From NCBI RefSeq assembly GCF_002946835.1, contig NZ_CP026652.1, positions 6,696,001 to 6,760,000 of the forward strand: a DNA stretch of 64,000 bases, given 5' to 3'. Numbering within the stretch: the first letter of the stretch is position 1; the number at the start of each line of letters is the position of its first letter. Of the stretch, positions 49,917-57,967 are shown one piece after another. Position numbers and translations under genes: made by a program. The notes under the pieces are model-generated. The model did not search any database, was not told the origin of the DNA, and saw only the letters and a program-made list of their open reading frames with translations. The DNA comes from Streptomyces dengpaensis (GTDB lineage: Bacteria > Actinomycetota > Actinomycetes > Streptomycetales > Streptomycetaceae).

Positions 49917-50551
49917 GGTGTCTCCTTGACGGGCGGGGAAGCCTTGGCGGCCTGTGGAACGGGGTGGTACGGGTGGTACAGCAGGGCGTTGAGCGCGGCG
50001 GCGGCGACCGCCGAACCGCCCTTCTCGGACACGTTGCTGACAGCGGGCAGCCCGCTCTCGCGCAACGCGGCCTTGGACTCCGCCGCGCCGACGAAGCCGA
50101 CGGGCAGACCGATGACGAGCGCCGGACCGGCGTCCAGGGTGAGGAGTTCCTCCAGCGCGGTCGGCGCGCAGCCGATCACCCACAGCGCGCCGGGCCCGAC
50201 CTCCTCGTACGCGAGCCGGATCGCGTGCGCCGAACGGGTAAGACCAGGACCCGACATGGCGTCCTTGAGGCGGCAGACCGTGTCGCGGCGCGTGATGCCC
50301 GCCGCGACCATCTCCACGTCCACCACGACCGGCGCCCCGGCGTGCAGTGCGGCGTGCGCCCGCTCCAGGGCGCCCTCGTCGGTGACGAGGTCGCTCGCGT
50401 ACTCCAGGTCGGCGGCGGAGTGGATGACCCGCTCCACCACCGCGCGTGTCAGCGGCGGGAAGTGCGCGGTGTCGAGGCGGGCGCGCAGTCGCCGGAAGGA
50501 CTCCTGCTCGATGGGGTGCACGACCCGGGTCTCCGGGAACACCTGGCTCAC
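49913..50551 (-). CDS. cobH: Precorrin-8X methylmutase
   Basis: A 212-residue CobH/CbiC protein. Family phrases: VVERVIHSAADLEYASDLV (catalytic His), VVVDVEMVAAGITR and LVIGLPVGFVGAAESKAAL. It moves the C11 methyl to C12 to form hydrogenobyrinate. GTG start with GGAGGAGG upstream, in 4-nt overlap with cbiG/cobJ. Confidence 0.93.
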   Translation of the reverse strand: MSQVFPETRVVHPIEQESFRRLRARLDTAHFPPLTRAVVERVIHSAADLEYASDLVTDEGALERAHAALHAGAPVVVDVEMVAAGITRRDTVCRLKDAMSGPGLTRSAHAIRLAYEEVGPGALWVIGCAPTALEELLTLDAGPALVIGLPVGFVGAAESKAALRESGLPAVSNVSEKGGSAVAAAALNALLYHPYHPVPQAAKASPPVKETP

Positions 50552-52239
50552 TTCGCCTCCTCCTGCCAGCGGTAGCCGCGCGGCGTCACCATGCGTCCGG
50601 CGACCTCGCGGGTCGCCGTGTTCCCCACCGTAACGACGGTCATCATGTCCACCGTCGCCGGGTCGAGACGCGCGAGGGTGGTGAGGCGGCTGGATTCGTC
50701 CGGACGTGACGCGTTTCGTACGACACCGACCGGCGTCGTCGGCTCCCGGTGCTCGGCGAGGATCGCGAGCGCCTTCGGAAGCTGCCAATCCCGGCCCCGG
50801 CTACGCGGGTTGTAGAACGTCACGACGATGTCCGCCTCCGCGGCGGCCCGTACACGGCGCTCGATGACCTCCCAGGGCGTGTGGAGATCGGAGAGGCTGA
50901 TCGACACGTGGTCGTGACCGAGCGGCGCGCCCAGGATCGCTCCGGCCGCGAGGGCCGCGGTCACCCCGGGCACCCCGACCACGTCGATGTCGTCGGACGC
51001 CTCCGCCAGCGCGGGCGACGCCATGGCGTACACGCCCGCGTCGCCGCTGCCGATCAACGCGACGGCCTGCCCGCGCCGGGCCTGTGCCACCGCCGTCCGC
51101 GCCCGCTCCTCCTCGGCGCCGAGCCCCGACTCCAGGATGCGGGTCCCGGGCCGCAGCAGATCGCGGATCTGGTCGACGTACTGGTCGAGCCCGACGAGTA
51201 CGGACGCCCGCCGCAGCTCCTCCTTCGCGCGCGGAGTGAGCAGATCGCGGGCCCCCGGTCCGAGGCCGACGACCGCGAGGCGGCCGCGCGCGACCCGTCG
51301 TACGACCGCGCAGGTGGCCATCGCGGGCCGCCCGTCCGAACGCTCCGACTTCCGCTTGGGGACCAGGAGTTCACCCCCGCGTACGAGCGCCGCGGCCTCC
51401 GCCACGGACGGCGTACCGACGGCGGCGAGCGGCGCGTCCGAGGGGTTCGGCACCTCCACCGTCGCCAACTCCTCGGCGGTGTACGTGACCACGGGCACCT
51501 CCAGCCGCTCGGCCGCCCCGACGATGCCCGGCTCGCCGGCCTTGGCGTCGACGGTCGCGAACTCGGCGACGGACTTCACCGACAGCCCGGCCTCCCGCAG
51601 GACACCCTCGACAAGCCCGAGGACCTCGTCCACGGGCACACCCTGGGAGGCGCCGACACCTACGACGAGCGAGGGGGGGCGGAGGACCACGTTGCCGTCG
51701 ATGGGCGGCACGAGGCGATCGGTGACCCGGATCGCGTAAGCGCCGTGCTCAGCGACCGGAAGCGGCGGCAGCGGCCACACCAACTCGGCGTGCAGATCGA
51801 CGGGTTCACCGTCCAGCAGGGCGCGGGTGACCCCGGCGACATCCCCCTCCACGGGGAAGCCCAGGGTGTCGAGACCTGGCACCCCCACCGCGTCGGTCGC
51901 CGTCGTCACCACCGGCTCGGCCCCCAGCAACTCCCCCACCTCACGGGCGAGTTCATTGGCCCCGCCCCCATGGCCCCCCACGAGCGACACGGCGAACCGC
52001 CCCGCCTCGTCGACGCACACGACCCCGGGGTCGGACCCCTTGTCCGAGAGCAGCGGCGCCACGAGCCGTACCACCGCACCCGTGGCGAGGAAGCACACCA
52101 GCTGCTCGCATTCCGCGAAAGCGGCCCGTACGGCGTCCCCGGCGGACCCGTCGTACACGCGGGCCCGTGTGGACCACGCCGCGGCCAGCCGGTCACGGGC
52201 CGCCGCGCCCGCCGCCGTGGCGGAAATCAGGCCGATCAC
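50548..52239 (-). CDS. cobJ: CbiG-CobJ fusion: cobalt-precorrin-5A hydrolase / precorrin-3B C17-methyltransferase
   Basis: A 563-residue fusion. N-terminal CbiG part (about 1-310): IGLISATAAGAAARDRLA, CFLATGAVVRLVAPLL, LVGGHGGGANELA and VGVGASQGVPVDEVLGLVE. C-terminal SAM-dependent CobJ/CbiH methyltransferase (about 325-563): LAVVGLGPGARDLLTPRA, IGSGDAGVYAMASPA, GVPGVTAALAAGAILGAPLGHD and VTFYNPRSRGRDWQL. CbiG opens the lactone of the anaerobic route, CobJ contracts the ring. GTG start; overlaps cobL and cobH. Confidence 0.93.
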   Translation of the reverse strand: MIGLISATAAGAAARDRLAAAWSTRARVYDGSAGDAVRAAFAECEQLVCFLATGAVVRLVAPLLSDKGSDPGVVCVDEAGRFAVSLVGGHGGGANELAREVGELLGAEPVVTTATDAVGVPGLDTLGFPVEGDVAGVTRALLDGEPVDLHAELVWPLPPLPVAEHGAYAIRVTDRLVPPIDGNVVLRPPSLVVGVGASQGVPVDEVLGLVEGVLREAGLSVKSVAEFATVDAKAGEPGIVGAAERLEVPVVTYTAEELATVEVPNPSDAPLAAVGTPSVAEAAALVRGGELLVPKRKSERSDGRPAMATCAVVRRVARGRLAVVGLGPGARDLLTPRAKEELRRASVLVGLDQYVDQIRDLLRPGTRILESGLGAEEERARTAVAQARRGQAVALIGSGDAGVYAMASPALAEASDDIDVVGVPGVTAALAAGAILGAPLGHDHVSISLSDLHTPWEVIERRVRAAAEADIVVTFYNPRSRGRDWQLPKALAILAEHREPTTPVGVVRNASRPDESSRLTTLARLDPATVDMMTVVTVGNTATREVAGRMVTPRGYRWQEEAK

Positions 52240-53486
52240 TGGGGGACTCCTTCGGTACGGGCCGGAGGCCGGACGCCCCACAGCAGAAAAACGGGATTGG
52301 TGGCCGCGAGCCGGGTGACATCACCCGGCAGCGGCGCGAGCCGGGACGACTGCAACAGCACGCCCTCGCAGTCGAACCCTGCCGCGGTGAGCGCGCCCCG
52401 GGCGGCCGGCACCCGGTCGAGCGCGGCCATGGCGACCACGACGGCACGCCGGGCCCGCCGCGCGCACACCGTGACGATGGCGGGCAGTTCGCGTCCGCCG
52501 CCGCCGATGAACACCGCGTCCGGATCGTCCAGGTCGGACAGCACCGTGGGCGCGGCCCCGTGCACGACCTGGACGTCCACACCGTGCGCCGCGGCGTTGG
52601 CGCGGATCCGGTCCACCCCGTCGTGCGTCATCTCGACCGCGGTGACGGCGGCCCCGAACCGCGCGCACTCGACGGCGACGGACCCGGAGCCCGCGCCGAC
52701 GTCCCAGATCAGCTCGCCGAGGCGTGGCCCGAGGCGGGCCAGCGCCAGCGCCCGTACCTCGAACTTGCTGATCATCGAGTCGCGGTGCGCGAACTCGCTC
52801 TCGTGCAGGGCCCATGGGGCAGGTCCGGGCGGCGGCCCGGCGACGGTCCGTACGGGGGTAAGGGCGCGCGACTCGTCCAGGCACAGGACGACGCTCACCG
52901 CCGTACCCCAGTCACGGGCCGCGGCCTCGGCGGGCGTCACCCGCTCCACGCGCTCGTGCCCGGGGTCGCCCAGGGCGCTCGCCACGACGAGGACGCGTTC
53001 GGCGGCGCGGTACGCGAGGGCGGCGCCCAGTTCTGCGGGCCCGGAGCCGGGACCGGTCAGGACGGCCACCTTCGGGTGCGACCGGCAGACGTTCAGCGCG
53101 GTGCGCAGGTCACGCCCGTGTGCGCTCACGACCACCGCGTCGTCCCAGGGCAGTCCGAGCCGTGCGAAGGCGGTCGCGACGGACGAGACACCCGGGCTGA
53201 CGGCCAGCCGCTCCGCCCCGAACCGCTCGGCCAGCGCCCGCACGATCCCGAAGAACCCGGGGTCTCCGGAAGCGAGGACGACGACCCGGCCGTCTTTCTC
53301 CACATAGCGTTCGATGGTGTCGAGCGCGGGCGCGAGAGGCCCGAGAACAACCTGCTCGGCCCCCTCGGGCAGCCGCGCCGCCGCCAGATGCCGCCGGGCA
53401 CCCACGACGAGCGCGGCCCCGGCGAGCGCCGCCGTGGCGTCCGGCGGAAGCGGCGCCCCCGTCCCCGTACCGACGACGGTGATCAT
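52236..53486 (-). CDS. cobL: Precorrin-6Y C5,15-methyltransferase (decarboxylating)
   Basis: A 416-residue bifunctional CobL. N-terminal CbiE-like half (ITVVGTGTGAPLPP, VLASGDPGFFGIVRALAERFG, PGVSSVATAFARLGLPW) and C-terminal CbiT-like half (LIWDVGAGSGSVAVECARFG, VFIGGGGRELPAIV). It methylates C5 and C15 and removes the C12 acetate carboxyl. Overlaps both neighbours by 4 nt. Confidence 0.95.
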   Translation of the reverse strand: MITVVGTGTGAPLPPDATAALAGAALVVGARRHLAAARLPEGAEQVVLGPLAPALDTIERYVEKDGRVVVLASGDPGFFGIVRALAERFGAERLAVSPGVSSVATAFARLGLPWDDAVVVSAHGRDLRTALNVCRSHPKVAVLTGPGSGPAELGAALAYRAAERVLVVASALGDPGHERVERVTPAEAAARDWGTAVSVVLCLDESRALTPVRTVAGPPPGPAPWALHESEFAHRDSMISKFEVRALALARLGPRLGELIWDVGAGSGSVAVECARFGAAVTAVEMTHDGVDRIRANAAAHGVDVQVVHGAAPTVLSDLDDPDAVFIGGGGRELPAIVTVCARRARRAVVVAMAALDRVPAARGALTAAGFDCEGVLLQSSRLAPLPGDVTRLAATNPVFLLWGVRPPARTEGVPQ

Positions 53487-54301
53487 GGCTTAGCACCTTG
53501 CGCGCGAAGGGCCCTGCGGGCCTCCGGATCGGCCTTGCGGAAGCCGTGGAAGTGACCGGGGTGATAGAGGTGCGAGCGCGTGCCGCTCGCGTCGAGCGCC
53601 GGGCCGACCAGGAAGAGGGTGTGCTTCCAGAGCTTGTGCTCCTTGACGGTCTCCTCCAGCGTCCCGATCGTGCACTTCACGATCAGCTCCTCCGGCCAGG
53701 TCGCCTGGTACGCGACCACGACCGGCGTCGCCGTCGGATAGCCGCCCTCCAGCAGCTCCCGTACGAGCTGGCCGCTGCGGGCGGCCGACAGGAACAGCGC
53801 CATGGTCGTGCCGTGCCGGGCGAACTCGCGCACCTCCTCCCCGGGCGGCATCGGCGTCTTGCCGCCGCCGAGCCGGGTGAGGATCACGGACTGCGCGACC
53901 TCGGGAATCGTCAGCTCGCGCTGCGCGAGCGCGGCGACGGCGGAGAACGACGAGACACCCGGGACGATCTCGGTCTCGACGCCGAGGCCGGCACACCGGT
54001 CGAGCTGCTCCTGCGTACCGCCCCACAGGGCCGGGTCGCCGGAGTGGATCCGGGCCACCTTCAGCCCTTCCCGAGCGGCCCGCTCGTACACGGCGACGAC
54101 GTCCTCGAGCGACATCGTCGCCGAATCGAGGATCTCCGCGCCCTGGCGCGCGTGTTCCAGGACCTCGGCCTGCACCAGGCTGGCCGCCCAGATCACGACG
54201 TCGGCCTCGGCGATGGCGCGTGCGGCGCGGAACGTGAGCAGGTCGGCTGCGCCGGGCCCTGCCCCGACGAAGGTCACCTTGCCGGTGGGGGCATCGGCCA
54301 C
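53483..54301 (-). CDS. cobM: Precorrin-4 C11-methyltransferase
   Basis: A 272-residue SAM-dependent methyltransferase: VTFVGAGPGAADLLTFRAAR, IHSGDPALWGGTQEQ, GVSSFSAVAALAQRELTIPE and LFLSAARSGQLVREL. GTG start 54301 with GGAGAGG upstream. First gene of the cobM-cobC block, divergent from the ZIP transporter. The 112-bp gap between contains CCTACAAGT twice in tandem (TCCTACAAGTCCTACAAGT) and no B12 riboswitch I can recognise. Confidence 0.94.
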   Translation of the reverse strand: MADAPTGKVTFVGAGPGAADLLTFRAARAIAEADVVIWAASLVQAEVLEHARQGAEILDSATMSLEDVVAVYERAAREGLKVARIHSGDPALWGGTQEQLDRCAGLGVETEIVPGVSSFSAVAALAQRELTIPEVAQSVILTRLGGGKTPMPPGEEVREFARHGTTMALFLSAARSGQLVRELLEGGYPTATPVVVAYQATWPEELIVKCTIGTLEETVKEHKLWKHTLFLVGPALDASGTRSHLYHPGHFHGFRKADPEARRALRAQGAKP

Positions 54302-54413
54302 GGGAATCGGTCCTCTCCTACAAGTCCTACAAGTACGGGTGCTACGAAAAGTCAGTGGGCGTACGGCAGTTGGACGTGCGCCAACGGGCCTTGATCGGAT
54401 ATAGCAAGGGCCT

Positions 54414-55142
54414 ATGGCGGTCCTCGTAGCGCTCGGCGCGTTCCTGATGACGCTGGCCGGCGGCTGGACGGCACTGCGCGTGACCGACCGCCGCCACCTC
54501 GTGCTGGGCCTGGCCGGCGGCCTGATGCTCGGCGTGGTCGCCATGGACCTGCTGCCGGAGGCGCTGGACGCGGCGGGCGCCGAGGTCTTCGGCGTACCGG
54601 CCGCGCTGCTGCTGTTCGCCGCCGGATTCCTGCTGGCCCACATGGGAGAACGCCTGCTGGCCGGACGCAAGGCCGCCCATGGAGCCGAGGAGTACGACGG
54701 CCGCGCTCCCGAGGTGGGCCTCACGACCGCCGCCGCGATGGTCGGCCACAGCGCGATGGACGGCATCGCGATCGGCGCCGCCTTCCAGGTCGGCGGGGGC
54801 ATGGGCCTGACGGTCGCCCTCGCGGTGATCGCGCATGACTTCGCGGACGGCTTCAACACGTACACGCTCACGAGCCTGTACGGGAACGCCCGCCACCAGG
54901 CGATCACGATGCTGTTCGCGGACGCGGCGGCCCCGGTGGCCGGCGCGGCCTCCACGCTCCTCTTCCGCATCCCGGAGCACCTGCTCGGCGGCTATCTCGG
55001 CCTCTTCGGCGGCGTACTCCTGTATCTCGCCGCCGCCGAGATCCTCCCCGAGGCACACCACCATCACCCGGCCGGCCGGACCCTGCTGTGCACCGTCGCG
55101 GGCGTGGGCTTCATCTGGCTGGTGGTGGGCGCCGCCGGCTGA
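54414..55142 (+). CDS. ZIP-family metal transporter
   Basis: A 242-residue membrane protein with about eight helices. ZIP signature: HSAMDGIAIGAAFQVGGGMG with HxxxDG, and AVIAHDFADGFNT (HDxxD). A His-rich loop (EILPEAHHHHPAG) near the C-terminus binds metal. Transport of zinc or other divalent metal is expected. Position within the cob cluster suggests cobalt supply, though this is inference. Confidence 0.85.
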   Translation: MAVLVALGAFLMTLAGGWTALRVTDRRHLVLGLAGGLMLGVVAMDLLPEALDAAGAEVFGVPAALLLFAAGFLLAHMGERLLAGRKAAHGAEEYDGRAPEVGLTTAAAMVGHSAMDGIAIGAAFQVGGGMGLTVALAVIAHDFADGFNTYTLTSLYGNARHQAITMLFADAAAPVAGAASTLLFRIPEHLLGGYLGLFGGVLLYLAAAEILPEAHHHHPAGRTLLCTVAGVGFIWLVVGAAG

Positions 55143-55159
55143 GCCGCCTCCTGCAGCGC

Positions 55160-55891
55160 TCACAGTTTCCCGCCGCGCCCGCCGTCGCGCCGTGCGGGCG
55201 CGATGAGCGTGGAGAGGTACGGCAGCGGTCCACCGTCGAGTTCGCCCGCGGGCCGGATCGACTCGTCGTCCAGCCCGAGCGCGGATCCCCACACGGCGTC
55301 CTCGGTCCGCCCGGTCTCGCGCAGCGCCTGGGCGACCTCGTGCGCCCGCCGTCCGAACTTGTACGCGACGACCGTGCCGGGCCCGTTGAGCGCGTCCTTG
55401 AGCACGGCGGCCCCGGCGGTCACCGGTACGAGGGTGAGCGGCTCGGTCCCCTCCGTGAGCACGGCCCCCGACCGCGCGGCGAGATCCTGCATGGCGGTGA
55501 TGCCGGGCACGGTCTCGACGACGGTCCCCGGTACGAGTTCCGCGATGGTCTGCGCGAGATAGGTGAACGTCGAGTACACATTGGGGTCGCCGATGGTGGC
55601 GAAGGCGACGGAGACGTGCGTCGTGAGCAGTTCCGCGACCCGCGCGCCCGCGGCATCCCAGGCGACCTCACGGCGGGCCCGGTCGGTCCGCTCGTTGAGC
55701 GCGAACACGACCCGTACGACCTTGTCTTCGGACACATAGTGCAGAACGGTCGCTTCGGCCCGCCCGCGTTCCCCTGTGTCCATCACGGGCACGACGACGA
55801 CCTGGGCGGCCCGCAGAGCGTTGACGCCCTTGACCGTCACCAGCTCCGGGTCACCGGGCCCGACCCCGACTCCGATCAGCTTGCTGCTCAT
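55160..55891 (-). CDS. cobI: Precorrin-2 C20-methyltransferase
   Basis: A 243-residue CobI/CbiL methyltransferase: LIGVGVGPGDPELVTVKG, VAFATIGDPNVYSTFTYLAQ, VPGITAMQDLAARSG and VVAYKFGRR. Starts at ATG 55891 in ATGA overlap with cobB. It is the last gene of the second cob block and ends 18 bp from the convergent ZIP gene. Confidence 0.94.
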   Translation of the reverse strand: MSSKLIGVGVGPGDPELVTVKGVNALRAAQVVVVPVMDTGERGRAEATVLHYVSEDKVVRVVFALNERTDRARREVAWDAAGARVAELLTTHVSVAFATIGDPNVYSTFTYLAQTIAELVPGTVVETVPGITAMQDLAARSGAVLTEGTEPLTLVPVTAGAAVLKDALNGPGTVVAYKFGRRAHEVAQALRETGRTEDAVWGSALGLDDESIRPAGELDGGPLPYLSTLIAPARRDGGRGGKL

Positions 55892-57360
55892 GACGTCAGG
55901 CACCTCTCCACGAACCGACGGGCGACACCGGGCTCGGACGCCCAGTGTGTGTGCAGATAACTCGCGTGCACACCTTGTTGTACGAAACCTTCGACCCGCC
56001 GCTGAGGAGCGCGCACACCCCAGGCGGGAGCCGCCCCGGCGCCGGGTTCGACGACGGTCCGGTGAAACTCGTGCCCGCGCATCCGGGTGCCGGCCGCGGC
56101 GAGCACGCTGTCGCCGACGGCGACGGCGTCCCGGTAGCCCAGGGTGAGCCGTTCGCTCATCCGGGCGGTGGCGTCGAGCACTCCGCACATGGGTTGCCCG
56201 TCGAGTTCGCGGGACAGATAGAGCAGCCCGGCGCACTCGGCGGCGATGGGCGCGCCACTGGCCGCCAACTCGGCAACGGCCTTGCGCAGCGGCTCGTTGG
56301 CGGACAGCTCGGGTGCGAACACCTCGGGAAAACCGCCCCCGATGACCAGCCCGCCGGTGCCTTCGGGGAGTTGCTCATCGCGGAGAGGGTCGAAGATGAC
56401 GACGTCGGCTCCTGCGGCGGCAAGCAGTTCGGCATGCTCGGCGTACGAGAAGGTAAAGGCGCGACCACCGGCAACGGCAACAGTCTTTAGCACGTCCGGC
56501 GTTTGAGGACGAGGCCGTCCAGGCCGAACGGGGGGTCTGGGGGGCGGAGCCCCCCAGGTGCCGGGAAGGGGAAGGGGCGGCGGGGGCGAAAGACCGACAA
56601 CCTCAGCCGCATCCCAGGCGACACCGGACAACGCGGGCGCACTACGCGCCAACGCGAGCAGCCCGTCGAGATCGCACCCCTCCCGGACCTGCGAGGCCAT
56701 GGCGGCAACCGCCCCGACAGCCTCGGAGCGCCGCTCGGCAACGGGCACCAGCCCAAGGTGCCGAGAAGGCGTGCCCACCTGCGGAACCCTCCGCAGTGCC
56801 CCAAGAACAGGTACCCCAGACTCGTCAAGAGCCTCTCGCAAGAGGGACTCATGCCGCTCGGACCCCACCTTGTTGAGGATCACCCCGGCCACCCGCACCT
56901 CGGGATCCCAGGAAGCGAACCCGTGCACCAGTGCGGCGACGGACCGGGACTGCGACGAAGCATCGACAACGAGCACCACCGGCGCCCGGAGGAGCTTCGC
57001 GACATGAGCCGTGGACGCCAACTCCCCCTGCCCGGCGGCCCCGTCGTACAGCCCCATCACCCCTTCGACGACAGCGAGCTCGCATCCGCGCGCACCATGC
57101 GCGAACAACGGGGCGATCAACTCCGCCCCGCACAGATACGCGTCGAGATTCCGCCCCACACGCCCGGTGACGAGCGCGTGATACCCGGGGTCGATGTAGT
57201 CGGGCCCCACCTTGTGCGGGGACACGGCGAGCCCCCGCGAGGCGAAGGCCGCCATCAACCCCGTGGCCACGGTGGTCTTGCCGCTGCCCGAGGAGGGCGC
57301 GGCGATGACCAGCCGAGGGACGGATGAGGATGAGGATGAGGACGAGGACGAGGAGGTCAT
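55888..57360 (-). CDS. cobB: Cobyrinate a,c-diamide synthase with in-frame repeat insert
   Basis: A 490-residue enzyme that amidates carboxyls a and c of (hydrogeno)cobyrinate. N-terminal ATP-binding domain (LVIAAPSSGSGKTTVATGLM, KVGPDYIDPGYH, VVEGVMGLYDG) and C-terminal class I glutamine amidotransferase (LVIGGGFPEVFAPELS, ECAGLLYLSREL with the nucleophilic Cys, and HxH-like HEFHRT). Between the two, residues about 257-291 (PPPPLPLPGTWGAPPPRPPV...) are encoded by a dispersed genomic repeat. The N-terminus begins with a run of 11 serines from a GAGGAT-type microsatellite. Both oddities lie outside conserved parts. Confidence 0.94.
   Translation of the reverse strand: MTSSSSSSSSSSSVPRLVIAAPSSGSGKTTVATGLMAAFASRGLAVSPHKVGPDYIDPGYHALVTGRVGRNLDAYLCGAELIAPLFAHGARGCELAVVEGVMGLYDGAAGQGELASTAHVAKLLRAPVVLVVDASSQSRSVAALVHGFASWDPEVRVAGVILNKVGSERHESLLREALDESGVPVLGALRRVPQVGTPSRHLGLVPVAERRSEAVGAVAAMASQVREGCDLDGLLALARSAPALSGVAWDAAEVVGLSPPPPLPLPGTWGAPPPRPPVRPGRPRPQTPDVLKTVAVAGGRAFTFSYAEHAELLAAAGADVVIFDPLRDEQLPEGTGGLVIGGGFPEVFAPELSANEPLRKAVAELAASGAPIAAECAGLLYLSRELDGQPMCGVLDATARMSERLTLGYRDAVAVGDSVLAAAGTRMRGHEFHRTVVEPGAGAAPAWGVRAPQRRVEGFVQQGVHASYLHTHWASEPGVARRFVERCLTS
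56490..56590 (+). repeat. Dispersed GC-rich repeat, copy 6, inside cobB
   Basis: CACGTCCGGCGTTTGAGGAC, GGGGTCTGGGGGGCGGAGCC and GGGGCGGCGGGGGCGAA match copy 3 closely. On the cobB strand the insert is free of stop codons and keeps the frame, adding about 34 Pro/Arg-rich residues between two domains. Confidence 0.85.
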
Positions 57361-57367
57361 GACGGCA

Positions 57368-57967
57368 TCACCACTCGATGCCTCTCTGGCCCTTCTGCCC
57401 GGCGTCCATCGGATGCTTGACCTTGGACATGTCGGTCACGAGATCGGCGAACTCGACGAGCTTCGAGGGAGCGTTACGACCGGTGATGACCACATGCTGA
57501 GTCCCGGGACGGTCCCGCAGCACGTCGACGACCTCATCGGTGTCGACCCACCCCCAGTGCATGGGGTAAGCGAACTCATCGAGGACATACAGCTTGTACG
57601 TCTCGGCGGCGAGGTCCCGCTTGACCTGCTCCCACCCCTCGCGCGCCTTCTCCTCGTTGTCCATCTGGGAGTCGCGCTGGACCCAGGACCAGCCCTCGCC
57701 CATCTTGTGCCAGTCGACGGACCCGCCCTCGCCGGATGCCCCCAGCACCCGTAGCGCGTTCTCCTCCCCGACTTTCCACTTCGCCGACTTGACGAACTGG
57801 AACACCCCGATGGGCCATCTCTGATTCCAGGCGCGCAGAGCGAGCCCGAAGGCAGCAGTCGACTTGCCCTTCCCGATCCCCGTATGCACCACAACAAGAG
57901 GCCGGTTACGTCGCTGACGCGTCGTCAGTCCGTCATCCGGCACCACACTCGGCTGCCCCTGAGGCAT
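57368..57967 (-). CDS. cobO: Cob(I)yrinate a,c-diamide adenosyltransferase
   Basis: A 199-residue CobA/CobO-type ATP:corrinoid adenosyltransferase. P-loop GIGKGKST (30-37), FQFVKSAKWKVGEENAL and LYVLDEFAYPMHWGWVD. It attaches the adenosyl ligand to the corrinoid. The ATG overlaps the chelatase stop (TAATG) and cobB starts 7 nt after its stop. Confidence 0.95.
   Translation of the reverse strand: MPQGQPSVVPDDGLTTRQRRNRPLVVVHTGIGKGKSTAAFGLALRAWNQRWPIGVFQFVKSAKWKVGEENALRVLGASGEGGSVDWHKMGEGWSWVQRDSQMDNEEKAREGWEQVKRDLAAETYKLYVLDEFAYPMHWGWVDTDEVVDVLRDRPGTQHVVITGRNAPSKLVEFADLVTDMSKVKHPMDAGQKGQRGIEW

Noticed and set aside
54302..54413. Possible B12 riboswitch ahead of cobM
   Set aside because: The gap is too short and lacks the B12-box and the conserved core; only short direct repeats are seen.
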